DNA of 64,000 bases, taken from contig NZ_JALQCW010000005.1 of assembly GCF_023241715.1 (NCBI RefSeq), positions 62,001 to 126,000 of the forward strand, given 5' to 3'. Position 1 is the stretch's first letter. Each line of letters starts with the position of its first letter. Positions 55,263 through 64,000 of this stretch are shown one piece after another. A program made the position numbers and the translations under genes. Under the pieces are notes generated by a model that was not told where the DNA came from, did not search any database, and saw only the letters and a program-made list of their open reading frames with translations. The stretch comes from Pseudomonas morbosilactucae (GTDB lineage: Bacteria; Pseudomonadota; Gammaproteobacteria; Pseudomonadales; Pseudomonadaceae).

Positions 55263-55268
55263 TATACT
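55263..55268 (+). promoter_or_regulatory. Candidate -10 element for wspA
   Basis: TATACT, 34 bases before the wspA start codon, with no convincing -35 at 16-18 bases. Confidence 0.4.
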
Positions 55269-55301
55269 GCCCGCATTTTTGAATGGCCCCGAGGACTGAC
55301 T

Positions 55302-56924
55302 GTGAAGAACTGGACGTTGCGCCAACGCATCTTGGCGAGCTTTGCGGTGATCATCGCGATCATGCTGTTGATGGTCGTGGTCTCGTACTCGCGACTGTTG
55401 AAGATCGAAGTCAGTGAAGAGAAAGTTCGCACCGACTCAGTCCCCGGGGTGTATGCCAGCTCCATGATCCGCAGTGCGTGGGTCGACAGCTACGTGCTGA
55501 CCCAGCAGATTGTCGGCCTGTCCGAGAATCATCCGATCAGCACCGAAGATCAGTTGCGCTTCAAAGAGTTCGAACAACGCCTGGTCAAGGAAATGGCCAG
55601 TTACCAGGCGACCGTTTTCGACAAGGATGATCAGGCGGCATTCGATGATTTCGAGCGTCGGCACCAAACCTACAACCAGATCCTGACCAAGGTCCTGGAC
55701 CTGTACCAGAGCAAGGATTTCAGCCAGGCCCAGCAAGTCCTGCAACTGGAGCTGACCCCGGCCTGGATCGACGGGCGCAAGCACCTCAACGAGGTGATCG
55801 AGAACAACAGCGAGGCTGCCAACAAGGCCACCCTGGCGATTGGTGACGCGGTGACTGCGGCCAAGGTCAGCATGGGTGTGTCGCTGTTGCTGGCGGTGCT
55901 GGCGGCGGGCGTGTGCGGGCTGTTGCTGATGCGCGCCATCATGGCGCCGATGAACCGCATCGTGGAAATCCTCGACATCATGCGCACCGGCGACCTGAGC
56001 GGACGCTTGAACCTGGAGCGCAAGGACGAGTTCGGCGCGGTGGAAACCGGCTTCAACGACATGATGACCGAGCTCACGGCCCTGGTGTCCCAGGCCCAGC
56101 GCTCGTCGGTGCAGGTCACCACCTCGGTCACGGAAATTGCCGCGACCTCCAAGCAACAGCAGGCCACGGCCACTGAAACAGCGGCCACGACCACTGAAAT
56201 CGGTGCCACCTCGCGGGAAATTGCCGCCACCTCCCGGGATCTGGTGCGCACCATGACCGAGGTCTCCACCGCCGCCGATCAGGCCTCGGTCCTCGCCGGT
56301 TCCGGCCAGCAGGGCCTGGCCCGGATGGAAGACACCATGCATTCGGTGATGGGCGCCGCCGACCTGGTGAACGCCAAACTGGCGATCCTCAACGAGAAGG
56401 CCGGCAACATCAACCAAGTGGTGGTGACCATCGTCAAGGTCGCCGACCAGACCAACCTGTTGTCCCTCAATGCCGCCATCGAGGCCGAGAAGGCCGGCGA
56501 GTACGGTCGCGGCTTTGCCGTGGTCGCCACCGAAGTGCGACGCCTGGCGGACCAGACCGCCGTGGCCACCTACGACATCGAGCAGATGGTCCGTGAGATC
56601 CAGTCGGCGGTGTCGGCCGGGGTCATGGGCATGGACAAGTTCTCCGAAGAAGTGCGCCGGGGCATGGCAGAGGTGCAGCAAGTCGGTGAGCAACTGTCGC
56701 AGATCATTCATCAGGTCCAGGCGCTGGCGCCGCGGGTGTTGATGGTCAATGAAGGCATGCAGGCCCAGGCCACCGGTGCCGAGCAGATCAACCACGCCCT
56801 GGTGCAACTGGGCGATGCCAGCAGCCAGACCGTGGAGTCCCTGCGCCAGGCCAGCTTTGCCATCGACGAGCTGAGCCAGGTGGCCGTGGGGCTGCGTAGC
56901 GGCGTCTCGCGTTTCAAAGTCTGA
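55302..56924 (+). CDS. wspA: Surface-sensing chemoreceptor-like protein WspA
   Basis: A 540-residue methyl-accepting protein and input of the Wsp system. TM1 lies at ~8-32 (ILASFAVIIAIMLLMVVVS), a periplasmic four-helix sensor at ~33-188, TM2 at ~189-211, a HAMP domain at ~212-265 and a signalling coiled coil to the end, with hairpin tip ADQTNLLSLNAAIEAEKAGE. Relatives respond to surface contact or envelope stress and drive WspE. I chose the GTG at 55302, with GAGGA upstream, which gives MKNWTLRQRI and the known length. Its stop overlaps wspB by one base. Confidence 0.95.
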   Translation: MKNWTLRQRILASFAVIIAIMLLMVVVSYSRLLKIEVSEEKVRTDSVPGVYASSMIRSAWVDSYVLTQQIVGLSENHPISTEDQLRFKEFEQRLVKEMASYQATVFDKDDQAAFDDFERRHQTYNQILTKVLDLYQSKDFSQAQQVLQLELTPAWIDGRKHLNEVIENNSEAANKATLAIGDAVTAAKVSMGVSLLLAVLAAGVCGLLLMRAIMAPMNRIVEILDIMRTGDLSGRLNLERKDEFGAVETGFNDMMTELTALVSQAQRSSVQVTTSVTEIAATSKQQQATATETAATTTEIGATSREIAATSRDLVRTMTEVSTAADQASVLAGSGQQGLARMEDTMHSVMGAADLVNAKLAILNEKAGNINQVVVTIVKVADQTNLLSLNAAIEAEKAGEYGRGFAVVATEVRRLADQTAVATYDIEQMVREIQSAVSAGVMGMDKFSEEVRRGMAEVQQVGEQLSQIIHQVQALAPRVLMVNEGMQAQATGAEQINHALVQLGDASSQTVESLRQASFAIDELSQVAVGLRSGVSRFKV

Positions 56925-57460
56925 TGAGCGAGTTCGCGGTGAAACGCGGCCCGGGGGCGGAGCACAAGGCGGTGCTGTTCCTGGTCTTCCGTATTGGCGA
57001 GGAGCGTTATGCCCTGCGAGCCACCGAGGTGGTCGAAGTGCTGCCGCGGCTGCCCCTCAAGCCACTGGCCCAGGCGCCGGCCTGGGTCGCCGGGATCTTC
57101 GCCTACCGTGGCGTGGTGGTGCCGGTCATCGACCTCAGCGCCCTGAGCTTCGGCCAGCCGGCACGCTTGCGCACAAGCACCCGCCTGGTGCTGGTGCACT
57201 ATCCGGCCGAGCCCCTGCAACCGGCGCGTTTGCTCGGGCTGATTCTCGAACAGGCCAATGACACCCTGCGCTGCGACCCGGCAGAGTTCCGGCCCAGTGG
57301 CCTGGACAACCGTGCCACGCCTTACCTGGGACCGGTGCGCGAGGACGCCCAGGGGTTGTTGCAGTGGGTACGGGTCGAGGCCTTGCTCGGCGCCGAGGTA
57401 CGCAACCTGTTGTTCTCCACGCCGCCCCTGGACCCCGAGACGCTTGAGGTGTTGCCATGA
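56924..57460 (+). CDS. wspB: CheW-like adaptor WspB
   Basis: A 178-residue CheW-domain protein (FRIGEERYALRATEVVEVLP; WVAGIFAYRGVVVPVIDLS). It is one of two CheW adaptors that link WspA to the kinase WspE. Starts at TGATG overlapping the wspA stop and ends in ATGA overlapping wspC. Confidence 0.94.
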   Translation: MSEFAVKRGPGAEHKAVLFLVFRIGEERYALRATEVVEVLPRLPLKPLAQAPAWVAGIFAYRGVVVPVIDLSALSFGQPARLRTSTRLVLVHYPAEPLQPARLLGLILEQANDTLRCDPAEFRPSGLDNRATPYLGPVREDAQGLLQWVRVEALLGAEVRNLLFSTPPLDPETLEVLP

Positions 57461-58737
57461 GCGGCGATCAGCGTTTCTTTGATTTTCTCAAGCAGCGCAT
57501 TGGCCTGGATGTCGCCTCCGTGGGGCCGGCGATCATCGAGCGCGCGGTGCGCCAGCGCAGCCAGGCCTTGCAGCTGCCCAGCGTCGATGAGTACTGGTTG
57601 CTGCTGCAAAACTCCCGGGATGAGCAACAAGCGCTGATCGAGGGCGTGATCGTTCCGGAAACCTGGTTTTTCCGTTATCCGGAGTCCTTTGCCACCCTGG
57701 TCAAGCTGGCCCAGGCGCGCCTGGCCGAGCTCAAGGGCATGCGCGCCCTGCGTATTCTCAGCCTGCCGTGTTCCACCGGCGAGGAACCTTACTCCATTGC
57801 CATGGCCCTGCTGGATGGCGGTTTTGCACCTCACCAATTCAAGGTCCAGGGGCTCGACGTCAGCCCACTTTCGGTGGAGCGTGCACGCCGTGGCGTGTAT
57901 GGCCGGAACTCGTTTCGTGGCCAGGACAGCGATTTTCGTGAGCGGCATTTCAGTGCCGAGGGCGAGCGTTATCAACTCAGTGCCCGGGTTCGTGAACAGG
58001 TGCATTTGCAAGTGGGTAATGTCCTGGATCCGGGGTTGCTGGCCAGCGAACCGGCCTATGACTTTGTGTTCTGCCGCAACCTGTTGATCTATTTCGATCA
58101 GCCGACCCAGCGTCAGGTGTTCGAGGTGCTCAAGCGCCTGACCCACGTCGAGGGCGTGCTGTTTATCGGCCCCGCCGAAGGCAGCCTGTTGGGCCGCCTG
58201 GGCATGCGTTCGATCGGCATTGCCCAGTCGTTTGCCTTCAGCCGCCAGCCGGCCCCGCCCCCTGAACCGCTGCCCATCGCCCCGGCCCCCCGTGCGTCCG
58301 TCCCCTTGCCTCCAGTGCCGCGCAGCCTCGCCGCGGCACCCGTGCGCCAACGCCCCTTTGCCAGCACGAAGCTGCCGACCCGTGCGGGCCCGGCTGCCGC
58401 AGTGGGTGAAGCCCCGGCGCTGTTGGCAACGATTGCCGCCCTGGCCAATGGCGGCAAGAGCGCGGAGGCCAAAGCGGCCTGCGAGCAGTACCTGCGTCAG
58501 TACGAGCCGGTGGCCGAGGTCTTTTATTGGCAGGGTTTGCTCAGTGACGTCGCCGGCGATGCCCCGCAGGCCCAGGCCCTGTACCGCAAGGCGCTGTACC
58601 TGGACCCGCAGCACGCCGAAACCCTGGCCCACCTGGCGGCGTTGCTCGCCTCCCAGGGCGACGCCGCTGGAGCCCGGCGCCTGCAGGCGCGGGCCGCCCG
58701 CAGTGCTCGCGGTACCGAGAATGAGGGCAACCTATGA
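57457..58737 (+). CDS. wspC: Chemoreceptor methyltransferase WspC (CheR-like with TPR)
   Basis: A 426-residue CheR-type methyltransferase that methylates WspA with SAM. The N-terminal helical domain is followed by the SAM site LSLPCSTGEEPYSIAMALLD and FVFCRNLLIYFD near residue 205. A Pro-rich linker (~260-310) leads to C-terminal TPR repeats (YWQGLLSDVAGDAPQAQALY). WspC and WspF set the sensitivity of the pathway. Starts and ends in ATGA overlaps. Confidence 0.95.
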   Translation: MSGDQRFFDFLKQRIGLDVASVGPAIIERAVRQRSQALQLPSVDEYWLLLQNSRDEQQALIEGVIVPETWFFRYPESFATLVKLAQARLAELKGMRALRILSLPCSTGEEPYSIAMALLDGGFAPHQFKVQGLDVSPLSVERARRGVYGRNSFRGQDSDFRERHFSAEGERYQLSARVREQVHLQVGNVLDPGLLASEPAYDFVFCRNLLIYFDQPTQRQVFEVLKRLTHVEGVLFIGPAEGSLLGRLGMRSIGIAQSFAFSRQPAPPPEPLPIAPAPRASVPLPPVPRSLAAAPVRQRPFASTKLPTRAGPAAAVGEAPALLATIAALANGGKSAEAKAACEQYLRQYEPVAEVFYWQGLLSDVAGDAPQAQALYRKALYLDPQHAETLAHLAALLASQGDAAGARRLQARAARSARGTENEGNL

Positions 58738-59420
58738 CTCAGGCCTACACATCCAACCTGATCCATGCCGATGCCCAGGCCATCGATGACTGCTGGAACC
58801 GCATCGGTATTCACGGGGACAAGTCTTGCCCGTTGCTGCCCGAGCATATTCATTGCCGCAACTGTGGCGTGTATTCGGCTGCCGCCACCCGCCTGCTGGA
58901 CCGCTATTCGTTGCTACAGGACGACCGCGACCGCTCCCAGGCGCCGCCTGTGGAGAGCGACGTCGCCACCCGTTCACTGCTGATGTTCCGGCTGGGCGAG
59001 GAGTGGCTGGGGCTGCCCACCCGCTGCCTGGTGGAGGTGGCACCGCAGCAGGTGATTCACTCCTTGCCCCATCAGCGCTCGCGGGCTTTGCTCGGGGTCG
59101 CCAATGTGCGCGGGGCCCTGGTGGCCTGCCTGTCCCTGGCGGAGCTGCTTGGGCTCGGGCCGGCGGAGAATGTGGCCGCTGGCGGGCGGGTGATGCCGCG
59201 CATGCTGATCATTGCCGCCCAGGGCGGCCCGGTGGTGGTGCCGGTGGATGAGGTGGACGGCATTCACGCCATTGAAGAGCGCAGCCTGCAGGCCGCGTCC
59301 CTCTCGGGTCAGCACGCCAGCGCCCGCTACACCCTGGGTGTGTTGCAGTGGAAGGGGCGCAGCCTGCGCCTGCTGGATCAAGAGCAGTTGCTCTCGGCCG
59401 TGACCCGGAGCCTGACATGA
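58734..59420 (+). CDS. wspD: CheW-like adaptor WspD
   Basis: A 228-residue protein with an N-terminal Cys-rich stretch (CPLLPEHIHCRNC) and a CheW domain from ~80 (LLMFRLGEEWLGLPTRCLVE; GVANVRGALVACLSLAELLG). It is the second adaptor of the Wsp complex; in P. aeruginosa it shapes the lateral clustering of WspA. ATGA overlaps on both sides. Confidence 0.93.
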   Translation: MTQAYTSNLIHADAQAIDDCWNRIGIHGDKSCPLLPEHIHCRNCGVYSAAATRLLDRYSLLQDDRDRSQAPPVESDVATRSLLMFRLGEEWLGLPTRCLVEVAPQQVIHSLPHQRSRALLGVANVRGALVACLSLAELLGLGPAENVAAGGRVMPRMLIIAAQGGPVVVPVDEVDGIHAIEERSLQAASLSGQHASARYTLGVLQWKGRSLRLLDQEQLLSAVTRSLT

Positions 59421-61786
59421 CCCCCGAACAGATGCGCGATGCCTCATTGTTGGAACTCTTCAGCCTGGAGGCCGAGGCCCAGACCCAGGTGCTCAGCGCC
59501 GGGTTGCTGGCCCTGGAGCGTAACCCGACCCAGGCCGACCAGTTGGAAGCCTGCATGCGCGCCGCCCACTCCCTCAAGGGCGCGGCGCGTATTGTCGGGG
59601 TGGATGCCGGCGTCAGCGTGGCCCATGTGATGGAGGACTGCCTGGTCAGTGCCCAGGAAGGCCGCCTGTACCTGCTGCCCGAACACATCGATGCCTTGCT
59701 CCAGGGCACGGATTTGTTGATGCGCATTGCCACCCCCGGAAGCAACACCGGGGCGGGGGATATCAGCGCCTATGTGGCCTTGATGGAGGCTTTGCTGGCG
59801 CCGTCAGCCCCAGGAGCCCAGGCGCCGACGCTGACCAAGGTCGATGCGCCCTCAACACCGCCCAATGCCGCGGCGGTCCTGGCGCTGGACGCTGAACTGG
59901 CGCTACAGCTTCAACTTCCAGCCGAACTTCAACCCGAGCCTCAGGTCCCGTCAGCACCCGAGCCCTTGCCGGTGGAGGCGCCGCCGGAGCCCGTCCAGCC
60001 TGCAGTCTCACGCCAAGGCAAACGCCCGGCGGAAGGCGGCGAGCGGGTGTTGCGGGTGACCGCCGAACGTTTGAACAGCCTGCTGGACCTGTCCAGCAAG
60101 TCCCTGGTCGAAAGCCAGCGGCTCAAGCCTTACCTGGCCAACCTGCAGCGCCTCAAGCGTATGCAGAGTGGCAGCCTGCGGGCCCTGGAAAACCTCAATC
60201 TGCACCTCGATACCCAGACCCTGAGCCTGGAAGCCCAGGAAGCCTTGGCGCAAACCCGCCGGTTGCTGGCCGAGTCCCAGCAACTGCTGGCCGAGCAGAC
60301 CGCTGAGTTGGATGAGTTCGGCTGGCAGAGCAGTCAGCGGGCCCAAGTGCTCTATGACACCGCCTTGGCGTGCCGCATGCGGCCCTTTGCCGATGTGCTG
60401 ACGGGGCAAGTACGCATGGTCCGGGATTTGGGCCGTAGCCTGGGCAAGCAGGTGCGCCTGGAAATCGAAGGTGAAAAGACTCAGGTCGACCGTGACGTGC
60501 TGGAAAAGCTTGAAGCGCCGTTGACCCATCTGCTGCGCAACGCCGTCGACCATGGCATTGAGCTGCCTGAGCAGCGGCTGGCGGCCGGCAAGCCCGCCGA
60601 GGGGTTGATTCGCTTGCGTGCGTCCCACCAGGCCGGCCTGCTGGTGCTGGAACTGAGTGACGACGGCCATGGCGTGGACCTGCCACGCCTGCGCAAAAAC
60701 GTCATCGAGCGCCAATTGTCCACGGCCGACACCGTTGCCCAGTTGAGTGAAGAGGAACTGCTGACGTTCCTGTTCCTGCCAGGTTTCAGCCTGCGGGACA
60801 AGGTCACCGAGGTGTCGGGCCGGGGGGTTGGCCTGGACGCCGTGCAACACAGCGTGCGCCAGCTGCGCGGTGCCGTGGGGCTGGAACAGAGCAGCGGTCA
60901 GGGCAGCCGCTTTCACCTGGAAGTGCCGCTGACCCTGTCGGTGGTGCGCAGCCTGGTGGTGACCGTGGGTGATGAAGCCTATGCGTTCCCGCTGGCCCAT
61001 ATCGAGCGCATGTGCGATTTGGGGCCGGACGACATTGTCCAAGTGGAAGGGCGCCAGCATTTCTGGCACGAAGGCCGGCACGTGGGCCTGGTGGCCGCCA
61101 GTCAATTGCTGCAACGGCCGGCCGCCCAGAGCAATGAGCAAAGCCTCAAGGTGGTGGTGATCCGCGAGCGCGATGCGGTCTACGGGATTGCCGTCGAGGG
61201 CTTTGTCGGCGAGCGCACCCTGGTGGTGCTGCCCCTGGATGAGCGCCTGGGCAAAGTCCAGGACATTTCCGCCGGTGCCTTGCTCGATGACGGTTCGGTG
61301 GTGCTGATTGTCGACGTCGAAGACATGCTGCGTTCGGTGGACAAGCTGCTCAACACTGGCCGCCTGGAGCGTATCGCCCGGCACAAGCACACCCAGGCCG
61401 AGGTTGCGCGCAAACGTATCCTGGTGGTCGACGACTCGCTGACGGTGCGGGAGTTGCAGCGCAAGCTGCTGCTCAATCGCGGCTACGACGTGGCCGTGGC
61501 GGTGGATGGCATGGACGGCTGGAACGCCCTGCGTGCTGAAACTTTCGACTTGCTGATCACTGACATCGATATGCCTCGAATGGATGGTATTGAATTGGTC
61601 ACACTCTTGCGTCGCGATAATCGTCTGCAGTCGTTGCCGGTGATGGTGGTGTCTTACAAGGATCGAGAAGAAGACCGTCGCCGTGGACTGGATGCCGGAG
61701 CCGACTACTATCTAGCCAAAGCCAGTTTCCATGATGACGCTCTGCTGGATGCGGTGGTGGAACTGATTGGAGGCGCGCGGGCATGA
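59417..61786 (+). CDS. wspE: Hybrid CheA-type histidine kinase WspE
   Basis: A 789-residue hybrid kinase. The HPt domain carries His51 (AAHSLKGAAR). A Pro/Ala-rich linker is followed by the CheA dimerisation/ATPase core (LLRNAVDHGIELPEQR; DDGHGVDLPRLR; GRGVGLDAV), a CheW-like domain (~510-640) and a C-terminal receiver with Asp716 (ITDIDMPRMDG). It phosphorylates the response regulator WspR and, for adaptation, WspF. I chose the ATG at 59417 (ATGA overlap with wspD); an earlier in-frame start lies inside wspD. Confidence 0.95.
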   Translation: MTPEQMRDASLLELFSLEAEAQTQVLSAGLLALERNPTQADQLEACMRAAHSLKGAARIVGVDAGVSVAHVMEDCLVSAQEGRLYLLPEHIDALLQGTDLLMRIATPGSNTGAGDISAYVALMEALLAPSAPGAQAPTLTKVDAPSTPPNAAAVLALDAELALQLQLPAELQPEPQVPSAPEPLPVEAPPEPVQPAVSRQGKRPAEGGERVLRVTAERLNSLLDLSSKSLVESQRLKPYLANLQRLKRMQSGSLRALENLNLHLDTQTLSLEAQEALAQTRRLLAESQQLLAEQTAELDEFGWQSSQRAQVLYDTALACRMRPFADVLTGQVRMVRDLGRSLGKQVRLEIEGEKTQVDRDVLEKLEAPLTHLLRNAVDHGIELPEQRLAAGKPAEGLIRLRASHQAGLLVLELSDDGHGVDLPRLRKNVIERQLSTADTVAQLSEEELLTFLFLPGFSLRDKVTEVSGRGVGLDAVQHSVRQLRGAVGLEQSSGQGSRFHLEVPLTLSVVRSLVVTVGDEAYAFPLAHIERMCDLGPDDIVQVEGRQHFWHEGRHVGLVAASQLLQRPAAQSNEQSLKVVVIRERDAVYGIAVEGFVGERTLVVLPLDERLGKVQDISAGALLDDGSVVLIVDVEDMLRSVDKLLNTGRLERIARHKHTQAEVARKRILVVDDSLTVRELQRKLLLNRGYDVAVAVDGMDGWNALRAETFDLLITDIDMPRMDGIELVTLLRRDNRLQSLPVMVVSYKDREEDRRRGLDAGADYYLAKASFHDDALLDAVVELIGGARA

Positions 61787-62793
61787 AGATAGCCATCGTC
61801 AACGATATGCCCATGGCGGTAGAGGCGCTGCGGCGTGCCCTGGCGTTCGACCCGAGCCACGAAGTGGTGTGGGTGGCCAGCAATGGCGCCGAGGCGGTGC
61901 AGTGCTGCGCCCAGCTCACCCCGGACCTGATTCTCATGGACCTGATCATGCCGGTGATGGATGGCGTGGAAGCGACGCGGCGGATCATGGCCGAGTCGCC
62001 CTGCGCCATTGTCATCGTCACTGTGGACCGCCAGCAGAATGTGCACCGGGTGTTCGAGGCCATGGGCCACGGCGCCCTGGACGTGGTCGACACCCCGGCC
62101 CTGGGCGCCGGCAATGCTCAGGAAGCGGCAGCGCCGTTGTTGCGCAAGATCCTCAATATCGGTTGGCTGATCGGCCAGCGCGGCAGCCGCGTGCGTTCGG
62201 TGGCCACACCGCTGCGCACCCAGGCGCCGCGCCAGAGCCTGGTGGCCATCGGTTCGTCCGCCGGCGGCCCAGCGGCCCTGGAAGTGTTGCTCAAAGGGTT
62301 GCCCACGGATTTCTCCGCGGCCATTGTGCTGGTCCAGCACGTGGACCAGGTGTTCGCCGCCGGCATGGCCGAATGGCTCAGCAGTGCCTCGGGCCTGCAA
62401 GTGCGCCTGGCCCGTGAGGGCGAGCCGCCGCAACCCGGCACCGTGCTGCTGGCCGGCACCAACCATCACATCCGCCTGTTGAAGAACGGCACCCTGGCGT
62501 ACACCGCCGAACCGGTCAACGAGATCTATCGGCCGTCGATCGATGTGTTTTTTGAAAGCGTCGCCAGTTACTGGAACGGCGATGCGGTCGGCGTGCTGCT
62601 GACCGGCATGGGCCGCGACGGCGCCCAGGGCCTGAAGCTGATGCGTGACCAGGGCTACCTGACCATTGCCCAGGACCAGAACAGCAGTGCGGTGTATGGC
62701 ATGCCCAAGGCGGCAGCGGCCATCGACGCTGCGGTAGAAATTCGCCCATTGGATAAGATCGCTCCACGTTTGCTGGAGATCTTCGCCAAATGA
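61783..62793 (+). CDS. wspF: Chemoreceptor methylesterase WspF (CheB-like)
   Basis: A 336-residue protein with an N-terminal receiver (Asp53 in LILMDLIMPVMDG) and a C-terminal CheB esterase (nucleophile Ser in IGSSAGGPAALE, His in VQHVDQVF, Asp in GMGRDGAQG). It removes methyl groups from WspA and damps signalling; loss of WspF locks the system on and gives wrinkly, high c-di-GMP colonies in P. fluorescens and P. aeruginosa. All catalytic residues are intact here. ATGA overlap with wspE. Confidence 0.95.
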   Translation: MKIAIVNDMPMAVEALRRALAFDPSHEVVWVASNGAEAVQCCAQLTPDLILMDLIMPVMDGVEATRRIMAESPCAIVIVTVDRQQNVHRVFEAMGHGALDVVDTPALGAGNAQEAAAPLLRKILNIGWLIGQRGSRVRSVATPLRTQAPRQSLVAIGSSAGGPAALEVLLKGLPTDFSAAIVLVQHVDQVFAAGMAEWLSSASGLQVRLAREGEPPQPGTVLLAGTNHHIRLLKNGTLAYTAEPVNEIYRPSIDVFFESVASYWNGDAVGVLLTGMGRDGAQGLKLMRDQGYLTIAQDQNSSAVYGMPKAAAAIDAAVEIRPLDKIAPRLLEIFAK

Positions 62794-62841
62794 CTGATAA
62801 ACGCTGCTGCCCTGGCCAAGCGGCAACTCAGGGGATCCCCC

Positions 62842-63843
62842 ATGGATGATTTACAGCTCGACGAATTCAAGACCGATGAAGATGCCGTCATGGTGTTGCT
62901 GGTCGACGACCAGGCAATGATCGGTGAAGCCGTCCGGCGTGGGTTGGCGAGCGAAGAAAACATCGACTTTCATTTTTGCGCCGACCCCCACCAGGCTATC
63001 GCCCAGGCGATCCGCATCAAGCCCACGGTGATTCTCCAGGACCTGGTGATGCCAGGCTTGGATGGTTTGAGCCTGGTGCGCGAGTACCGCAACCACCCGG
63101 CGACCCAGAACATCCCGATCATTGTGCTTTCGACCAAGGAAGACCCGCTGATCAAAAGCGCGGCCTTCGCTGCCGGGGCCAACGATTACCTGGTCAAGCT
63201 GCCGGACAACATCGAGCTGGTGGCGCGGATTCGCTACCACTCGCGCTCCTACATGACCCTGTTGCAGCGCGACGCGGCCTATCGGGCGCTGCGGGTCAGC
63301 CAGCAGCAGTTGCTCGACACCAACCTGGTGCTGCAGCGGTTGATGAACTCCGATGGCCTGACCGGGCTGTCCAACCGGCGGCATTTCGATGAGTACCTGG
63401 AGCTGGAGTGGCGCCGTGGCGCGCGGGAGCAGACCCAGTTGTCGCTGCTGATGATCGACGTGGATTATTTCAAGTCCTACAACGACAGCTTTGGCCACCT
63501 GGAAGGGGACGAAGCCCTGCGCAAGGTGGCCACGGCCATTCGCGAGGCCAGCAGTCGTCCTTCGGACCTGCCGGCCCGTTATGGCGGTGAAGAGTTCGCC
63601 CTGGTGTTGCCCAACACCTCGCCTGGCGGTGCACGGCTGGTGGCCGAGAAGCTGCGCCAGACCGTGGCCGGACTGAAGATTCCCCATGTCGCCCCCGCCG
63701 AAGGCTCAAGCCTGACGGTCAGCATCGGCTTGTCGACCGTGGTTCCGCAGTCCGGCAGCCATTGCCGGGAGCTGATCCTGGCGGCGGACAAGGGGCTGTA
63801 CCTGGCGAAAAACAACGGTCGCAATCAAGTGGGGATCGCGTAG
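62842..63843 (+). CDS. wspR: Response regulator diguanylate cyclase WspR
   Basis: A 333-residue output protein. Receiver at ~15-135 with Asp67 ([12 protein letters not shown]), a helical stalk, and a GGDEF domain with active-site GGEEF at 248-252. The inhibitory RxxD site (Arg239-Asp242) lies five residues before it, so product feedback is expected. Phosphorylated WspR clusters and makes c-di-GMP, raising exopolysaccharide and biofilm. It is separated from wspF by 48 bases, with CAGGGG upstream. It converges with the partial gene at the window end. Confidence 0.96.
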   Translation: MDDLQLDEFKTDEDAVMVLLVDDQAMIGEAVRRGLASEENIDFHFCADPHQAIAQAIRIKPTVILQDLVMPGLDGLSLVREYRNHPATQNIPIIVLSTKEDPLIKSAAFAAGANDYLVKLPDNIELVARIRYHSRSYMTLLQRDAAYRALRVSQQQLLDTNLVLQRLMNSDGLTGLSNRRHFDEYLELEWRRGAREQTQLSLLMIDVDYFKSYNDSFGHLEGDEALRKVATAIREASSRPSDLPARYGGEEFALVLPNTSPGGARLVAEKLRQTVAGLKIPHVAPAEGSSLTVSIGLSTVVPQSGSHCRELILAADKGLYLAKNNGRNQVGIA

Positions 63844-63849
63844 CCGGTT

Positions 63850-64000
63850 TCAGGGGGTGGTCGTTACACCCACTGCATCTGTGGCGGGCGCCTGATCCTG
63901 GGGCACCTCCACCAGGGTGTCTCTGAACAGGTAGTAGCTGTGGCTCGACGTGTACCGGCAGGTGAGCTTGACCGCTTCGACGCGGTAGGTGGAATGGGTG
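63850..64000 (-). CDS. 3' end of a leftward gene of unknown function (partial)
   Basis: Fifty or so C-terminal residues (including RVEAVKLTCRYTSSHSYYLF and FRDTLVEVPQ, ending GVTTTP) stay open from the window edge to a TGA at 63850-63852, 6 bases from the wspR stop. Codon use is normal for the region. Too short to name. The start lies outside the window. Confidence 0.6.
   Translation of the reverse strand, partial: THSTYRVEAVKLTCRYTSSHSYYLFRDTLVEVPQDQAPATDAVGVTTTP

Overview
The window is chromosomal DNA from a Pseudomonas of the fluorescens group. The evidence is the high GC content, the gene order purL / purT / ypjD-ffh / rpsP-rimM-trmD-rplS / xerD-dsbC-hom-thrC / yaeQ-recJ, REP sequences of the GCCGGCTCCTAC type, and a complete wspABCDEFR operon. 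No tRNA, rRNA, insertion sequence, prophage or CRISPR array was found.

Layout. 1-6.2 kb: the 3' end of purL, small housekeeping enzymes (YqfO, an L,D-transpeptidase, two Nudix hydrolases, a gamma-carbonic anhydrase, a DUF1289 protein, a VUT-family transporter) and purT. 6.2-9.9 kb: three leftward membrane-protein genes (an MFS symporter, a CorB/CorC-like CBS protein and YpjD). 10-13.7 kb: ffh and the rpsP operon. 13.7-20.8 kb: a thioesterase, a Na+/H+ antiporter, xerD, dsbC, hom and thrC. 21-23.6 kb: DUF3509, a solute-binding-like protein and a CaiB-type CoA transferase.

23.9-34.1 kb is the most interesting part. It is a six-gene rightward cassette encoding a regulator-like YjfI/DUF2170 protein, a PspA/IM30 protein, a YqiJ/NfeD-like OB-fold membrane protein, a YqiK flotillin, a 1715-residue AAA+ ATPase and a single-HKD phospholipase-D/nuclease protein. 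A membrane-anchored helical-repeat protein converges on it. The cassette is preceded by two 15-bp direct repeats with a palindromic core and has two terminator-like hairpins between its own genes. The proteins look like one membrane-microdomain stress or defence machine. From memory, P. aeruginosa PAO1 carries a related cluster between thrC and recJ, so this is probably a conserved but poorly characterised locus rather than a new island.

36-41.5 kb: yaeQ, recJ, an old-yellow-enzyme reductase and opgD. 41.6-44.2 kb: an uncharacterised leftward cluster of five overlapping small genes, including two tandem four-helix membrane paralogues and a secreted Sel1-like protein broken by a one-base frameshift. 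44.2-54.1 kb: a leftward amine/GABA locus (APC permease, patD, ydcVUTS ABC transporter, a second PatD-like dehydrogenase and a LysR regulator). 54.3-55.1 kb: a TerB-like DUF533 protein. 55.3-63.8 kb: the complete Wsp surface-sensing system, which ends in the diguanylate cyclase WspR. The window closes inside a leftward gene of unknown function.
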